The notes beneath the pieces were generated by a model. That model was not told the origin of the DNA and did no database searches. It worked only from the letters and a program-made list of their open reading frames with translations. 64,000 nt of DNA, from contig MVAQ01000002.1 of the NCBI GenBank assembly GCA_014825775.1, forward strand, positions 124,001 to 188,000, written 5' to 3'. Numbering within the stretch: position 1 is the stretch's first letter; the number at the start of each line of letters is the position of its first letter. Below, in pieces: positions 25,597 through 39,005 of this stretch. Both the position numbers and the translations under genes were made by a program. Origin of the DNA: Krasilnikovozyma curviuscula. Its lineage: Eukaryota; Basidiomycota; Tremellomycetes; Cystofilobasidiales; Mrakiaceae.

Positions 25597-26618
25597 ATGG
25601 ACAAATTGGAGTTCAATAGTACAAATGAGAAGGATAGGATAGGTCAGTCCAGCTACCTCTTTCGCTTTCGAGGTCGTTGAATAGTCCACACTGAAGTTTT
25701 TCGTGGCTTCGCTCACTAGGGAAGCTCTTCTCGATCTCATCTGAGGCTGATGGTGACTCAAATGATCCAAGCAGTAGTAGGGAAATGCCCAAGATGTTTG
25801 CCGTTCCACCTCCGTCTGCTCGTGAGTCTCTACGACTTAAACTCGCTCAATCGTTCGTTCTTCGCTTGTCTTCGGATCCACTGTTGGATGGAATGAGGGT
25901 TGGAGATGCTGTTGTGTTGCTGGCTGAGTTGAGCCTTTGAATGAATGATGGGTCTGGCTCAACGTGAGAGCTGGCTTCAGTGCTCTAGTCTAAGGTCCGA
26001 GATCTGTACCCCCTACGTTTCTCAGAACCTCCTTGTCAGTAGAAGAGAGTGAGAAATATATCTATCTTTGTCTTCTTCTTCTCTCAGATTTCATGCCCTA
26101 CATCAATGCAGCGGAATTAACATAAACAAACTCCTCTTTGTTGGTTAGTCCTCTCTCGGCTACAAGCATTCCTCCCCGAAATCCAGAAAGCCAACGAATC
26201 ACTCTCCCAAACCAAAGATCTCTCGAGTTTAAACATTGAGAGCGTCGAAGAAGGCGCTCAACACATTGAGATGGTGAGTCGCCCTCTGGCATTCATGTGA
26301 AGCAAGCGAAACCTTAAGCTTTCAAATTTTGGTTCTCCGTCATGCCAGGATCTTGGACTGGGGGTCTTTGAACCCAAGATACTTGACGGGTCAGACGCAT
26401 CATCAGAAGAAGACCACGATGCGGAAGACGAGGATTTCAGCGATGAAGATGAAGGCGAGGAAGAGGAAGAAGAGAAAGAAGAAGAAGGCAAGAATAACAC
26501 TACAGTACCCAGTTTCCTCAAGATTACGTCTCCCACGGTGACGAAGAAGAGGAAACCTGGGATCGTGGAGCTGGATGATACAACGACAACTGATGCGGCG
26601 GAGAAGATGGAAGAGTGA
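25597..26618 (+). CDS. NOPCHAP1-like protein (DUF4598 family)
   Basis: Four exons: 25597-25642, 25720-25821, 26149-26273 and 26349-26618, 180 residues. The core VPPPSALLSRLQAFLPEIQ followed by KANESL and the NIESVEEGAQHIEMDLGLGV block match the human NOPCHAP1/C12orf45 family. In animals that protein links the R2TP chaperone to box C/D snoRNP core protein NOP58. The C-terminal half is a long Asp/Glu run followed by a basic patch (TKKRKP), typical of nucleolar factors. The ATG at 25597 starts MDKLEFNSTNEKDR. The second intron is 327 nt, long for this region. Confidence 0.75.
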
Positions 26619-26822
26619 GGGAAGATAGGGTGTTACGCTGTAATTTATTTTTTGTTATGATCTCTTTGTTTGTTCATCCTTATGTTGTTATCTCGATTGG
26701 AGCCATTGTCATTTGTGTGGATATGGCGCGGGCCAATTTCCAAACCAACAGAGCGAAGCACTATGGTTCTCTTTCGACCATTACCTTCTTTTAGACCTGA
26801 CCTTAGAAGCTGAACAAATTCA

Positions 26823-28658
26823 ATGGCTGCTGATGGAGATCTTCGAAGTACTCCAACGGCGAAAAGACCAAAAGGTAGTGGGAATGGCTTGGTTCAGGTA
26901 AGTTATCGAGGTTTCCAACACCTTACCTGGTAACACCAAACCTGACGTCTCTCTCACCCTACTTGTACAAACAGAGCATCACCTTTGGTATATTTTTCAA
27001 CCTGGCTATCTTCAGCATCGTAACAACCCAGTTCATTTGTGAGTTTCAGCCCTGAACGCTATTATGTTCATCAAAAGATGACGCACGCAAACTCCTCACG
27101 CTGCTTTGTCTTTCTCTCTCTAGTATCACCTCTCTCCCTCACTAGTTACACCAAAAGGTACTACATCTCAGCGATCAAACGCACTAAAGTCTCATTCTGC
27201 CAGGTTTTGATCCTACTCTGCGTCTTCTTTGCCCAAACGGACTTGGTTCTCACTGGTACGGACGCCAATGGGCAGAATGTGGATATGAAAAAGTTTTGGA
27301 ATCCAAAAACTAAGGTTTTGGATCTCAGTGCTTTGGGTAGTGCAAGTGGAGCTAAGGATATTGGACAGTGGGTCGTCATCGGTAATCATCAGGTTCGTGC
27401 AGAGTTCATCAATGACTATTTGACCTATGATTTATCAGAGAGCGAGTTCTGGCCAACTTTGAACGCTTTTATTGCTCTCAAGGCTTATACAGACTGGCTG
27501 TATCTGTGGATTGTAGGTTACTATGCTCAAGCAGCCGACAGGGTCATAATTCTGCTCAAGAAGAGTCTGAAATGGGTGAGTAATAATTTTAGGACGCCCT
27601 GATCGAAATCTTATGTTTGTTTTCTACCTTGGAATTTAAGGTTCCCATTGTTGGATGGGTGAGTTATCGGTTGCTTTTCTAGGTACTCGTCGTCGGTGCC
27701 AGCTTCTAACGGGTTTTGATGTCCACTGTCAATGCTCAGGGGATGCAATTTTATGGCTTTGTGTTCTTGGCCCGGAAATGGGCATCAGACGAAGAAAATC
27801 TTCGACTTCATCTGTCCCAGATTGCTAGTGAAACCTCTGGCGTTCCACCTCCGAAATCAACAGCCGAGATCCCCAAGACATCGTTAACGCCCTCAAACAC
27901 CACATCTGTAAATAAATCTCCCTTCGAGAGTAACCATTTTGAAAAATCTTCTTCTCCTCCGGGTGACAATAAGAAGGGCTCGTCTGTGACGAACGATATG
28001 AAGCAGAACAAGCTGTTCTTGATGGTTTTCCCCGAAGGAACTCTGAACAGTGACGAAGAGAGAGCGAAAAGTATTTCATGGAGTAAGAAAAAGGGAATCG
28101 TGAGTAAAAGTTCTCTGCCCTTCTCCAGCTGTGACCGTTGTCGCAACTTGCCTGATCACAACACCTCTCCTCCAGCCGGATACCAAGAATCTCCTTCTCC
28201 CACGTTCTCTTGGTCTCCGAACGATTCTCTCATCTCTGTCACCAACAATCCCCTGTCTAAAACTGCTAGACTGCACCATCGGCTACCCAGGAACAGCTCC
28301 TGCTGGTTACGCTCAAGACTATTACGACCTGTTCTCCATCTTCTCGTCGGGAGTCACACCGAAGGAGATCCCAATTCACATGCGCTTTCTGGAATTTAGG
28401 CAGCCACTCAAAGAAGACAAAGAAGAAGGTGGAGCGGTGGAGAGTCGCTTTGACGACTGGTTGATTGAGAGGTATCGCGAGAAGGACGCGATGATGGATG
28501 AGTTCTACAAGACTGGGAGGTTCGGTGCCGGTGAAGGGGAGTTAAGGATCAATATTGATCTGAGAAATGGCTTGTGGGAGATTCCTCAGGCGTTTTGTTA
28601 CGGGCTTCCTTCGGTTCTTGGCTTCGCGCTGTGGTGGACGAAGAAGAAGCTGATTTAG
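26823..28658 (+). CDS. Lysophospholipid acyltransferase (LCLAT1/AGPAT-like, PlsC domain)
   Basis: Seven exons: 26823-26897, 26975-27038, 27124-27392, 27483-27575, 27641-27658, 27740-28099 and 28176-28658, 453 residues. The acyltransferase motif NHQAYTDW (HX4D) is formed across an exon junction. VFPEGTLNSDEERAKS carries the second motif. PDTKNLLLPR and the later IPIHMRF block match the eukaryotic LCLAT1/AGPAT5 group. Hydrophobic segments lie near residues 26-46 and 65-80, and again near the C terminus (GLPSVLGFALWW). The enzyme should acylate a lysophospholipid, such as lysocardiolipin or lysophosphatidic acid, in the ER or mitochondria; the exact substrate cannot be read from sequence. The exon at 27641-27658 is only 18 nt (VPIVGW). 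Confidence 0.9.
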
Positions 28659-28862
28659 AAGGCCAAAGAGCCATTCTTTGTTTGTTTATTGAATATTCGA
28701 TATCTGTAATTTCCCCACCCACTCGTGCAAGGAGTTGGAATTGGAGAATTAGTCGCGTGTCGATGATCCTTCCACCGAAGACACCGTACCGAAACACCGA
28801 TAACCCTGGGTCCCCCAAAGTTTGTGAAGTAGCTTCAGCGCCAACGCCCATTCATCACTACA

Positions 28863-30306
28863 ATGACTACTGTGCCATCTTTCACTTTGAACACTGGAGC
28901 GAAGATTCCTTCCGTCGGGTTAGGTGAGGAATGTGCAAATGCGTTCTGTCCACTTGCCGTGCCGATGTAAAATACAGGATGTCTCTGTTCTAATTTTCGC
29001 ACTTCCTTCTTTCTCGTAGGGACATGGAAAGCAGGACCTGGAGTGACCAGTATTTCAGTTGCAGCTGCTCTCCAAATGGGCTATAGACACCTAGACTGGT
29101 TAGTCTTTCTACTTGCCTCTCAGTTTCTTTGGTGCCACAGACTGAGCTAGTAGAATATAGTGCCTATGCCTATGGCAACGAATCTGAAGTAGGAGAAGGA
29201 ATCAAAGCCTCTGGAATCCCGAGAGAAGAAATCTTTGTTACTACCAAGGCAGGTGGAAGGCATCCTCTTCATTGCATCGTTTTGTGCTGATGAAGTTTTG
29301 TGAATAGCTCTGGGGGACTTATCACACCCGAGTTGAAGAAGGTCTGGATACTTCATTGAAGTCTCTCGGGCTGGATTACGTTGATCTATATTTGATTCAC
29401 TGGCCTGCGGCGCTCAACCAAAACGGTACGCGGTCTCACTAGAGTGTGTTTTTCATCATCTGATCACAACTCATACTTGCGTTATATCTACATCAGGGAA
29501 TGATCCAACTTGGCCAACTCGGCCGGACGGAATGAGAGATGTCGACTTCAGTTGGACAATGAAGCAGACTTGGCAGCAGATGGAAGCTGTCTTCAAGACC
29601 ACCACCAAAGCCAGAGCTATTGGTGTCTCTAACTGGTCAATCTCCTTCTTGGAAGACTTGTTAAGCTATGCTGAGATTGTTCCTGGTGAGTGCAGCGGAA
29701 TCTTTGAAGTGCTTAGGAGAATGCTGATTTCTGGCGAACACAGCCTGTAATCAGATTGAACTTGTACGTGCAAATCTGAAGATGATTTTCAACGTATTCT
29801 GACACAATCTTGCTTACAGCACCCTTATAATCCTCAACACGAACTGGTAGAGTTTTGCAAGTCCAAGGGGTCAGAAGTTTTCTCCCATCTCCCTCACTCT
29901 TTCCTGTGTTGAGACTCCCTCTTTTCGTGCTCAGCATCATCTGTGAAGCATACTCTCCCCTTGGCTCTTCAGGATCTCCTATGTTAACTGATGACGACAT
30001 CGTCAAGATCGCTGAGAAACACAGAGTCGGTGCTGGCACTGTTTTGATCTCTTACAATGGTTCGTCAGCCTCGCTTTGATGCACTTCCCTTCTTCTAATT
30101 GGTCTGGTCCTTTCTTTCTAGTGGTGAGAGGAGTTGTTACTCTTCCAAAATCAGTTACACCTTCGAGAATCAAGTCTAACTTGGAGATCATTCAGCTTGA
30201 TGAGGAGGACATGGCGACGTTGAATGGTCTTGCAGCTGGTGGTAAACAGAAGAGGTTTAATCTCCCTAAGTGGCCGTTTGATTTGAAGTTTGATAACTGG
30301 TTCTGA
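28863..30306 (+). CDS. Aldo-keto reductase, copy 1
   Basis: Nine exons: 28863-28923, 29020-29098, 29161-29248, 29308-29425, 29497-29685, 29744-29763, 29820-29869, 29935-30059 and 30122-30306, 304 residues. The catalytic tetrad is present: Asp in RHLDCAYAYGNE, the Tyr of AYGNE, Lys in FVTTKLW and His in YLIHWP. NADP-binding segments AYSPLGSSG and [15 protein letters not shown] are also present. The closest general class is the fungal GCY1/YPR1 group of glycerol or carbonyl reductases. The intron 29249-29307 begins with GC instead of GT; using the nearby GT would bring a stop. The exon at 29744-29763 is 20 nt. A paralogue lies at 44025-45667. Confidence 0.93.
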
Positions 30307-31094
30307 GTCATTGATTTCACCAAAACCTATGTCGTAGAGTTAGAGACTGTTCTCTTCTATTTTATTTCTAAAAGACGCAGCTTATGAGATATATCGCCAT
30401 ATAACAAGATGATCTCTCTAATTATTGAAAATGTACTAACGGCACGATAGAGCTGTTCTTTCAGATTGATTCTTAGCTAAACAAACTGCGAGGTTCATCG
30501 CGGTCATTCCTGAGACGTCCAACTCTTCGGCTTCGACGTCAAAGTACGGTCAACAAAGTCTATAAAGTATACCGCATCTTCAATCTTGATGTTTATTGGT
30601 CTTAGAAAGAAAGGCTACGTATGCGGTCAGTCTGACCCGCACAAGTTGCGCTTGTCTTTTCGACAAGCAGCTTGGGATCGTCTCTCAAGCTCAAGAAAGG
30701 ACTGATCTTTTGATCAGATATCTACTAGTTGGTTCAAACCCAGGTGTACGCTAGTACTACTTGGCCGGTTACGATCGCACTGAATGCGCTCTATCAGCTC
30801 TTCTTCATCAGCATGATGAGCAGAGCGATCTCTTTTGCTTTCTTTGGCCATTAAGAGGCTCTCTTCTTCTTCCTGACGGGTTCTCTTCTTCTTTCCTCAG
30901 TCAACGACGGTGTTCTGTTGACTGACTGAACAAGGTGAAGGCATGCTTTGGGTTCTGTTTTGAAATTGTAGTTCTAGCTCTATTGGCGTCGAGGGTCAAA
31001 CTTCTTAGCGAGGTCGCAGCAGGTCACTCCAACCCCATCCCAAATTCTCAAAATCTGCTATTTTACTTAAGCTTAGGAGGGCCGTTCTATCAAG
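30307..31094. promoter_or_regulatory. Intergenic region with several short inverted repeats
   Basis: No gene is visible. Four inverted repeats occur within 200 bp: 30625-30637 (arms GGTCAG, 1-nt gap), 30650-30668 (arms GCTTGTC, 5-nt loop), 30702-30717 (arms CTGATC, 4-nt loop) and 30805-30819 (arms TCATC). The stretch 30780-30910 is pyrimidine-rich. The region is the likely promoter of the fasciclin gene. Confidence 0.5.
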
Positions 31095-34000
31095 ATGGTC
31101 GTGTTACGATCCATCCTGTCCCTGGCTTTCTTCCTGGCAGCAGTCACTCATGCGGAACCCCAACGAGTCGATGACGAGCTGCAGCAGCGACCTTTCGCCA
31201 GCTTCAGCACCAATTTCTTCTCAAATATCTCGACCACACGAGCTACCACCATCGTGGATGTGCTATCTAACTCCCCAGAGCACACTCATGTCCTCAGGCT
31301 GCTTCAGAGGGCCAAGCTGATACCAACAATGAACCAAATCAACGGCAGCACCTTTTTCGCACCGACAAATGAAGCCATCGAACGAGAGCTCAACAAACCT
31401 GACTTCAGAGATACGAATACAATCTCTTGGAGTAGCAGCAACCTCTTGAAGGACGTTTGGATGGTCGAATCGAGCTTGAAGCTCGGAGAAGAGTTTTCAT
31501 CCGTTGCTCCTGACAACCTCAGCGTCAAACTACGACAGTTCTTGCTCTATCACCTCCTCAACTACACCCTGCCTTATCCACTATTACTTCCTGAATCACC
31601 ACTCCTCCCAGTATCATATGAAACTTTACTCTTCCCCAACTCTACCACCACGGGAAACGACTCCAGCCCTCGCTTGCCGGAACCTTGGCTGCCAGCTCCA
31701 CCTAGCAACGGTGGTCAGCTGTCTTTTGAAGGTCAGAGAGTGAGGATAGCAGTCAGATACAAGGATGGTGTAGATGGTGATTCGAAGGAGAACGGTTCCA
31801 ACAAGACGTACCTCGGCGTCGACTCCTTTGGCAATGGTGGTGTCCAGCTCCAAGAGCTCGGTCAAGGTGGGAACGCTACGAATGGAAGAGTGATTTCAAT
31901 CGATGGAGTTCTCGAAGTTCCTCGCGACCTGGGTAAATATCTTCTGCGCTGTATCCCTCGATGTTTGTACATTTGTCTGACCTGTTCATTGTTTTTGCGA
32001 CAGCCTCCATCCTTCTGTCGCATCCCTCCCTTTCATACCTTGCAAAGCTTCTCACACCATCTCCAAACAAACCAGATCTACCAAACTTTTTGGAAAAGCT
32101 ATCCTCATCTCCCCACTTGACGCTGTTCCTACCATCAGACAAAGCGTGGGGGTCCCTCGATCGAGTCGAGAGGAATTATTTGGAGAGCGGGTTTGCGATC
32201 GATGATATCCACACTATCGTCGGTGGGCATGTTGTTGAAAGTGGAATTGATAAAAAGCAACATGTTGGTTGGAGGGAGAATGTTCTTGAGTTGAAAGGAG
32301 CAAAAACGAGCGGTGAGTTCTTGTCGGCAATATGCCTGACAGCAGAAGCTAAAGCTGATTTATTTTATTTTCTTTCAATCTCTACTTCTTAGTAACAACT
32401 CTTTCCAAAAATGATCTGCTGGTCCGATTGAATAAGAAGAACGAACTCATTGTTGGCGAGAATGCGCTTGTATCTGAACCCGATATCTTGGCTTCAAATG
32501 GTGTCCTTCACATCGTTGATGATCTTCTTATTCCACCGGGTACCTTCAAGTTGAATCCGGGAAAGGTATTTTCTTTTTCAAATATGTCTTTTTTTTCCTA
32601 TTATGCTAACTGAAACTCCTCATCAGGTTCTCATCGGCTTGAACGCGACGAGATTCGTTACCCTGCTTCGCACTGCCAACTTATCGAGTTACATCGACTC
32701 CTCCGCCCTTGGTGAAGCATACACATTCCTCGCTCCTCTTGACGCACTCCTTTCACTATCACATGCTCGTGGTGATGTGGTTCCAGACGACGGTAGTGAA
32801 GCACTCGCGGATCTGCTCAAATACCACATCATTCCTGGACGTCTGAGACCTAAGGATCTTGAAGATGGTCTTCTTCTAGGAACAGAACTCAGAGGCGAGA
32901 GCATGAAGAATGGAAGACAGAAGTTAAAGGTGATCGTTACTGGAGACGATGAGAGGGAGAAGAGGAAAGGAAACGGAGATGTCGCGTTCGGGGAAGGGAA
33001 CGTCGTAGCTGATCCTGGTGAGCTAACCACGCTGTACCAATCCGTCGCGCTATGACTTACACAATGTGGCCCAAAATATCTAGTTGAAATAGGCAAATCT
33101 GTCATCTACCTCGTCTCTCAGTTCAACACTCCTCCAGTCAATGCGATCCAAACTGCGGTGTCAGACCTGAGACTATCCACGTTCGTTGCTGCCGCATATG
33201 CCGCTGAGTTGGACGAGGTATTCAAAACGGCGCCAGGTGTCAGCTACTTTATCCCCAGAAACAAGGCATTTACTCAACTCGGCTTGGTAATGAATTATCT
33301 CCTAATGAGCGGAGCCAAAGCGGATCTCCGAAAGCTGATCGAATACCACGCCGTAGACGAAATCATCTACCTCGAGGATCCAACCAAGACAACTCAGAAG
33401 TACCCAACTCTTGAAGGGTCACCAATCTTTATCGATCGCGACGCCAGTGAGAACGGCACCCTGTATCTGAGAGGACCCGTCCAGCTATCAACTAACCTTA
33501 CTCTCAACGGGGAAATAAGACCAGCCCAGATTCTTGAAGGAGACATTTTGACTGCATCAGGAACCATCTCCGTCATTGATCAAGTCGAACTACCACCAGA
33601 TCTTCAAATCACGCTCGCAAAGCTTGTCAAGGGTACAAAGTCTTCCACGATGGCGGACTTGATGGTCAAAGCTGGATTAGGATGGGTTCTTGATGGTACT
33701 GTACCAAGTGAAGAACAGTTGGAATGTTTGGGTCTCACGAGATTCCGAGCTGAACCTGAAGCTTTACCACCACCATCCTTTGTCCTTCTGTACCCAAGCG
33801 ATCAGGCATTCGCTCGCGTCAACCTCACCTACTACCTCAACGACCACGATGCTCTAGTCGAGCTTCTCAAGCTCCACATTCTTCCATCCGAATCACTTCA
33901 AAACTTACCACGATCAGTCAAGCTCCCACCGTTGAAAGACGGCAGCCCTCTCTCGGTCCTTGACGACGTGCCCTATAAAACGCTGCTATCGTCGGTCTCC

Positions 34001-34420
34001 AAGTATGGCGATCTTTCGTTCAGATCGACGGGTGACAACGAGTTTGTGGTCGGAATCAAAGGTGCCCGAGGTACAAATGGCTTGAACGACTGGGCGAGAA
34101 TCATCAGTCATGGTCGTGCAACTCCAATCTGGCCGGACGTGACGGGAGGAGATAATGATGACGGCCACGACCAGCTCAGTCTACGAGCAGCTTCTGGTCT
34201 TCCAGAAGGGATGAGTCTCGGAGGTGGGATTTTGACGGTCGACTCGGTTCTCATACCGTATCGACCTTCGTTCTTGGTTCAGTGGGGATGGAAAATTTTC
34301 TGGAGTGTATTAGGTGGTATTGGAGGTCTCTTAATTTTGGGCGGTTTGGGATTCTGGTTGTGGTCAAGAAGACAGAAGAGAGGTGTTGACTACGAACCAT
34401 TGGAGAACGAAGAGGACTAG
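31095..34420 (+). CDS. Large fasciclin (FAS1) multi-domain single-pass membrane protein
   Basis: Five exons: 31095-31932, 32004-32312, 32393-32565, 32627-33017 and 33084-34420, 1015 residues. Residues 1-20 are a signal peptide (SILSLAFFLAAVTHA). Four or more FAS1 modules follow, recognised by the repeated pattern FFAPTNEAI, LTLFLPSDKAW, YTFLAPLDALL, SYFIPRNKAF and VLLYPSDQAF, each followed by LLxYHxL-type segments. Many NxT/S glycosylation sites lie between. A transmembrane helix near residues 960-990 (GGIGGLLILGGLGFWLW) is followed by a short basic then acidic tail. FAS1 proteins are adhesion or vacuolar/surface proteins; the layout resembles yeast YLR001C. Function beyond a lumenal or surface role is inference. 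Confidence 0.88.
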
Positions 34421-35051
34421 ATGGGATTTGGACCATTCCAATGAAACTGTATCGCGACCTTCATTTCAACTACATGTGCATGTTGTATTTCTAGCATCAT
34501 CTGGTAGATATGTTCATACTATAGGGTTCTCCTCAGATCAATCGTTACGTTGCGCTAGTGAGCGTCTCTCCCTGGACTGCTTCTGTCACACAGCAAAGGT
34601 TTGTCTTTGCCTGAAGCGTTTCATCTATCAAGACCTTATGAAGAACATTAAAGTTACTAGTAGAAAAGATGAGACTGAAATCGAAGTCCTGGAAGCGGAG
34701 CTGTAATCGCGCTGGCGATAGTTTCAATGCCAATTTCAATCATCAAACTGGTGAATCTTGATCAATGATAGTTCTTTCTAGTTTGTTATTTTATCAGCAC
34801 ATATAGTTGCTTATCAGAGGTTGTCTATAAGTGATTCTTGTCTCCGGTTCTTCAAATCAAGTCCCTTGATCTCACTTGCCAATCGCGACTCGTAGATTAC
34901 ACGAAGAAGTATTTCATCAACTATACTCAACGTCCGACATAGAACTTGTCACTACAAAAGTATTCATCATCTCACGCCAAAAATTGTCGGCATTTAAGAT
35001 CCATGCGATCCCGAAAATAATATGGATCTGCGATCCCAAAAGGATAGACAG
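34421..35051. other. Convergent intergenic region
   Basis: It lies between the stops of the fasciclin gene (+) and polyubiquitin (-). It is AT-rich toward 34740-34850 and has no coding signal I trust. Confidence 0.45.
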
Positions 35052-36520
<1,469 letters not shown>

Positions 36521-36598
36521 AAAAGCGGTTTGGATGATAAAAATGGGTGTTTCAATGAGGAAGTGAGGATGTAGGTGGGAGCAAGGCTGGTCGACTCG

Positions 36599-36608
36599 CC
36601 TTTTATAG
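36599..36608 (-). promoter_or_regulatory. TATA box of polyubiquitin
   Basis: On the minus strand this reads CTATAAAAGG, a strong TATA match, about 80 bp upstream of the proposed UTR intron donor. Confidence 0.6.
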
Positions 36609-37369
36609 GACGGTGGCGGATTTCTTTCGCCTTCTTCGATGACGCCGCTGTATCGCCCATGTTGTTTTTTCGCAGATTTTCTTTCTTCTCGCCCTTTGCT
36701 TACCCCTTGGTAGCAGTTTTTTAGATGACAAAACATAGCGGTATCATACCCTCAGCATAGTAGTCAGATGGGTAGGGAGAATGATCAAGAAATCATGAAT
36801 TTGAAGGCGCCGGTATGGTGAAAGGGACCTGAGAGACCTTCTGAGGATGCTTCATCCGCATTGGCAAGAAAAACAAGTTTCTGAAGCTGGAATGTTGACC
36901 CCCCTGCCACCGAGCTCAAGCCTATACTATCACCAAATGCGGGTGTGCCCGCCGCGCTCAATACCGCCATGCCAAATAGAGGACGTTACCTGCTGTTCCA
37001 TTCCAGAAGCACCTCCCGCAGGACAACTAATCACCAGAGCCTCCATCATTCTTCATCACTCTGCTCAGTAGTAATTTGAACACCCAAGGTGCGTCGAGCA
37101 GGACCTGGTTTGGGGCAATGTCAAAAGAACCTGAAGTGGCCAGCATATGCTATTCCAGACCAAAACAGTAGCTTGTAGAGTCAGCCGAGATCTCCTAAGG
37201 TAGTCCCGTGTCAAGCTTGCACATCTCGCTCTAGGCTACTTTCTTGCCTTTCAGGGGCGATGTCTGTTTTAGGTAACTATAACATTCGAGTCAACTACTA
37301 CAACTACAACAGAACAGTATGTATAATTTTAGCCTAATATTTGTCTTCATAGCCGGCTTCAGAACGGCC
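36609..37369. other. Intergenic region with no visible gene
   Basis: It holds the distal promoter of polyubiquitin and the 3' flank of the dioxygenase gene. Open frames here are short and do not join to any exon chain. Confidence 0.4.
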
Positions 37370-38672
37370 TCAAGGAAGACCTGCTCTCCAAGTCGCGCCC
37401 ACCTCGTTCTTTCCCCAAGCGTACGAGCTTCCGTCATGAACTGTCGTCCTACGCATATCTCGAGGATAGAGAGCTGTAAATTCTCCCGGAACAGCCCGAT
37501 GAAGAACACTGGTGTTGTCCCACATGACTAAATGACAGCAGACGACTCTTAGACTACCTTCAAATCAACAACAGCCAATGGCTAGCTAGACTCACCTAAG
37601 TCGCCAACGTTGTTCCAGTCAACCTTCCCTCTGTACTTATCTTTCGTTGCAAATGACAACAATTCTTGAAGCAGTTTCTGAGCATCCACCTTGTCCATTC
37701 CTTGAATCGAATAAGCATGGGCAGTCACATAGAGATTAGTGCGTCCAGATGGCTCGTGTTTCTGGACAAGACTATGATATGCCATAGGACCATTCTCAGG
37801 GTCAAATTGAGGTGCTTTGAGGTATTCGGATTCGGGAGCAGCCATTCTTCTGCTGTGAAGCATCGTGTTCATGGTCACGTATGACGCAATTTCTTCCTTC
37901 GTGGAAGCTGGGAGGTCGTCGTAAGCTGTTCGGGAGTCTGCAAACTTTGAATACAGCAAGAGAAAAAGAGCCTTAGATGTGAGGAAAGAAGCTGAGAGTA
38001 AAATGAAGCACAACACACTTGCGTCTCACCACCTTGACCTGGAGGAGGGATCTGATGCGCCAGTAACAACGACAGTCCCGCTCGCCTTGGGTTGAAAGCA
38101 CTATCAGCATGGAACAGAGTGTTACCCTGTAAGGGTAGTTGTCAACAACGGCACCCTTTCTAATGCTGGGCAGAGGGCAAACCTTGTTCATCACAGCTCG
38201 AATAGAGTCTGGCTTTGCAACGTTCCCATCGATATCAAGATTAGAAACATCGAACAGTCTTAGGTTAAAGAACTCTGTTAAGTAAACGTTCCATGGTGGT
38301 AAGAGACTGGCACTCACTCGTCGTACGGCAAGCGATGGACTTTGCCTGCTTGAGAATACGGAGTAACATCGTCAAGTTCACCAAAGAGTCTAGAGAAGGC
38401 TATGTGTCTCTCGTTATCGAGGCCAGTCTTTCTAAACACGAGGACACCGTACTATCGACGGTTGATTTGAAACGTCAGAAGCTGAAATGCTGACACTATA
38501 GCGAGGTTTAAGGGAAACTCACCTTAGCGATGCCTTCCTTGATGACATCTAAACTTCCGTCATTAGCCAACCTGTCAATGTCAGTGAAGTCGACACCAGA
38601 TATTTCAGCCATAAACGTCGGAAACATTGGTTTGAACTTTATGGCTTCAGCTGGGGAAAGTGTGTTTGGCAT
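37370..38672 (-). CDS. TauD/TfdA-like Fe(II)/2-oxoglutarate dioxygenase
   Basis: Six exons: 38523-38672, 38318-38451, 38183-38258, 38019-38126, 37596-37944 and 37370-37527, 324 residues. The iron-binding triad is visible: His and Asp in NTLFHADSAF (residues about 135-140) and the distal His in MWDNTSVLHRAVPG. The 2-oxoglutarate-binding Arg is in DMRRTTVH. FGELDDVTPY, GGETQFADSRTAYDDLP and the final GATWRAGLP fit the family. These enzymes hydroxylate or cleave sulfonates such as taurine, aryloxyacetates or related small acids; the substrate is unknown here. The ATG at 38672 starts MPNTLSPAEAIKFKPMFPTF. Confidence 0.9.
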
Positions 38673-39005
38673 CGTGAGAGGTAGTAGGGAGGGAGGACGT
38701 TGAGGAGAAGCGATCAAGTGTGTTTTATGAGATGAAATGGAAGCAGGTAGAGGAGGGTAAAGCTTGCGTTAAATACAGTGAAGATAAAGAGGCTCGTCAG
38801 GTGGGCCTCAGGTCCGAATTCCACTGCGGTGCGGCGGCTGGCTTACCGCCAGAGCGAGTGTCCTCGTCTGTCCCTTCTCTGGTATTGCCAAAGTTTTTAC
38901 AGAGTTCTGTCTTAAGGCATAATCTTTCTATTCAGGATCGAAGTCTCCGTGTTCGGATCGATGTTGAGGGCGAGGCGCGTTTCATACACAAATGGCAACA
39001 GTCTC
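38673..39005. promoter_or_regulatory. Intergenic region upstream of the dioxygenase gene
   Basis: About 330 bp between two minus-strand genes. It should hold the dioxygenase promoter and the eIF3b 3' UTR. No gene is visible. Confidence 0.4.

Noticed and set aside
30731..30741. GGTTCAAACCC, a match to the tRNA B box
   Set aside because: No A box at the right distance, no pairing 7-bp acceptor stem and no cloverleaf can be drawn around it.
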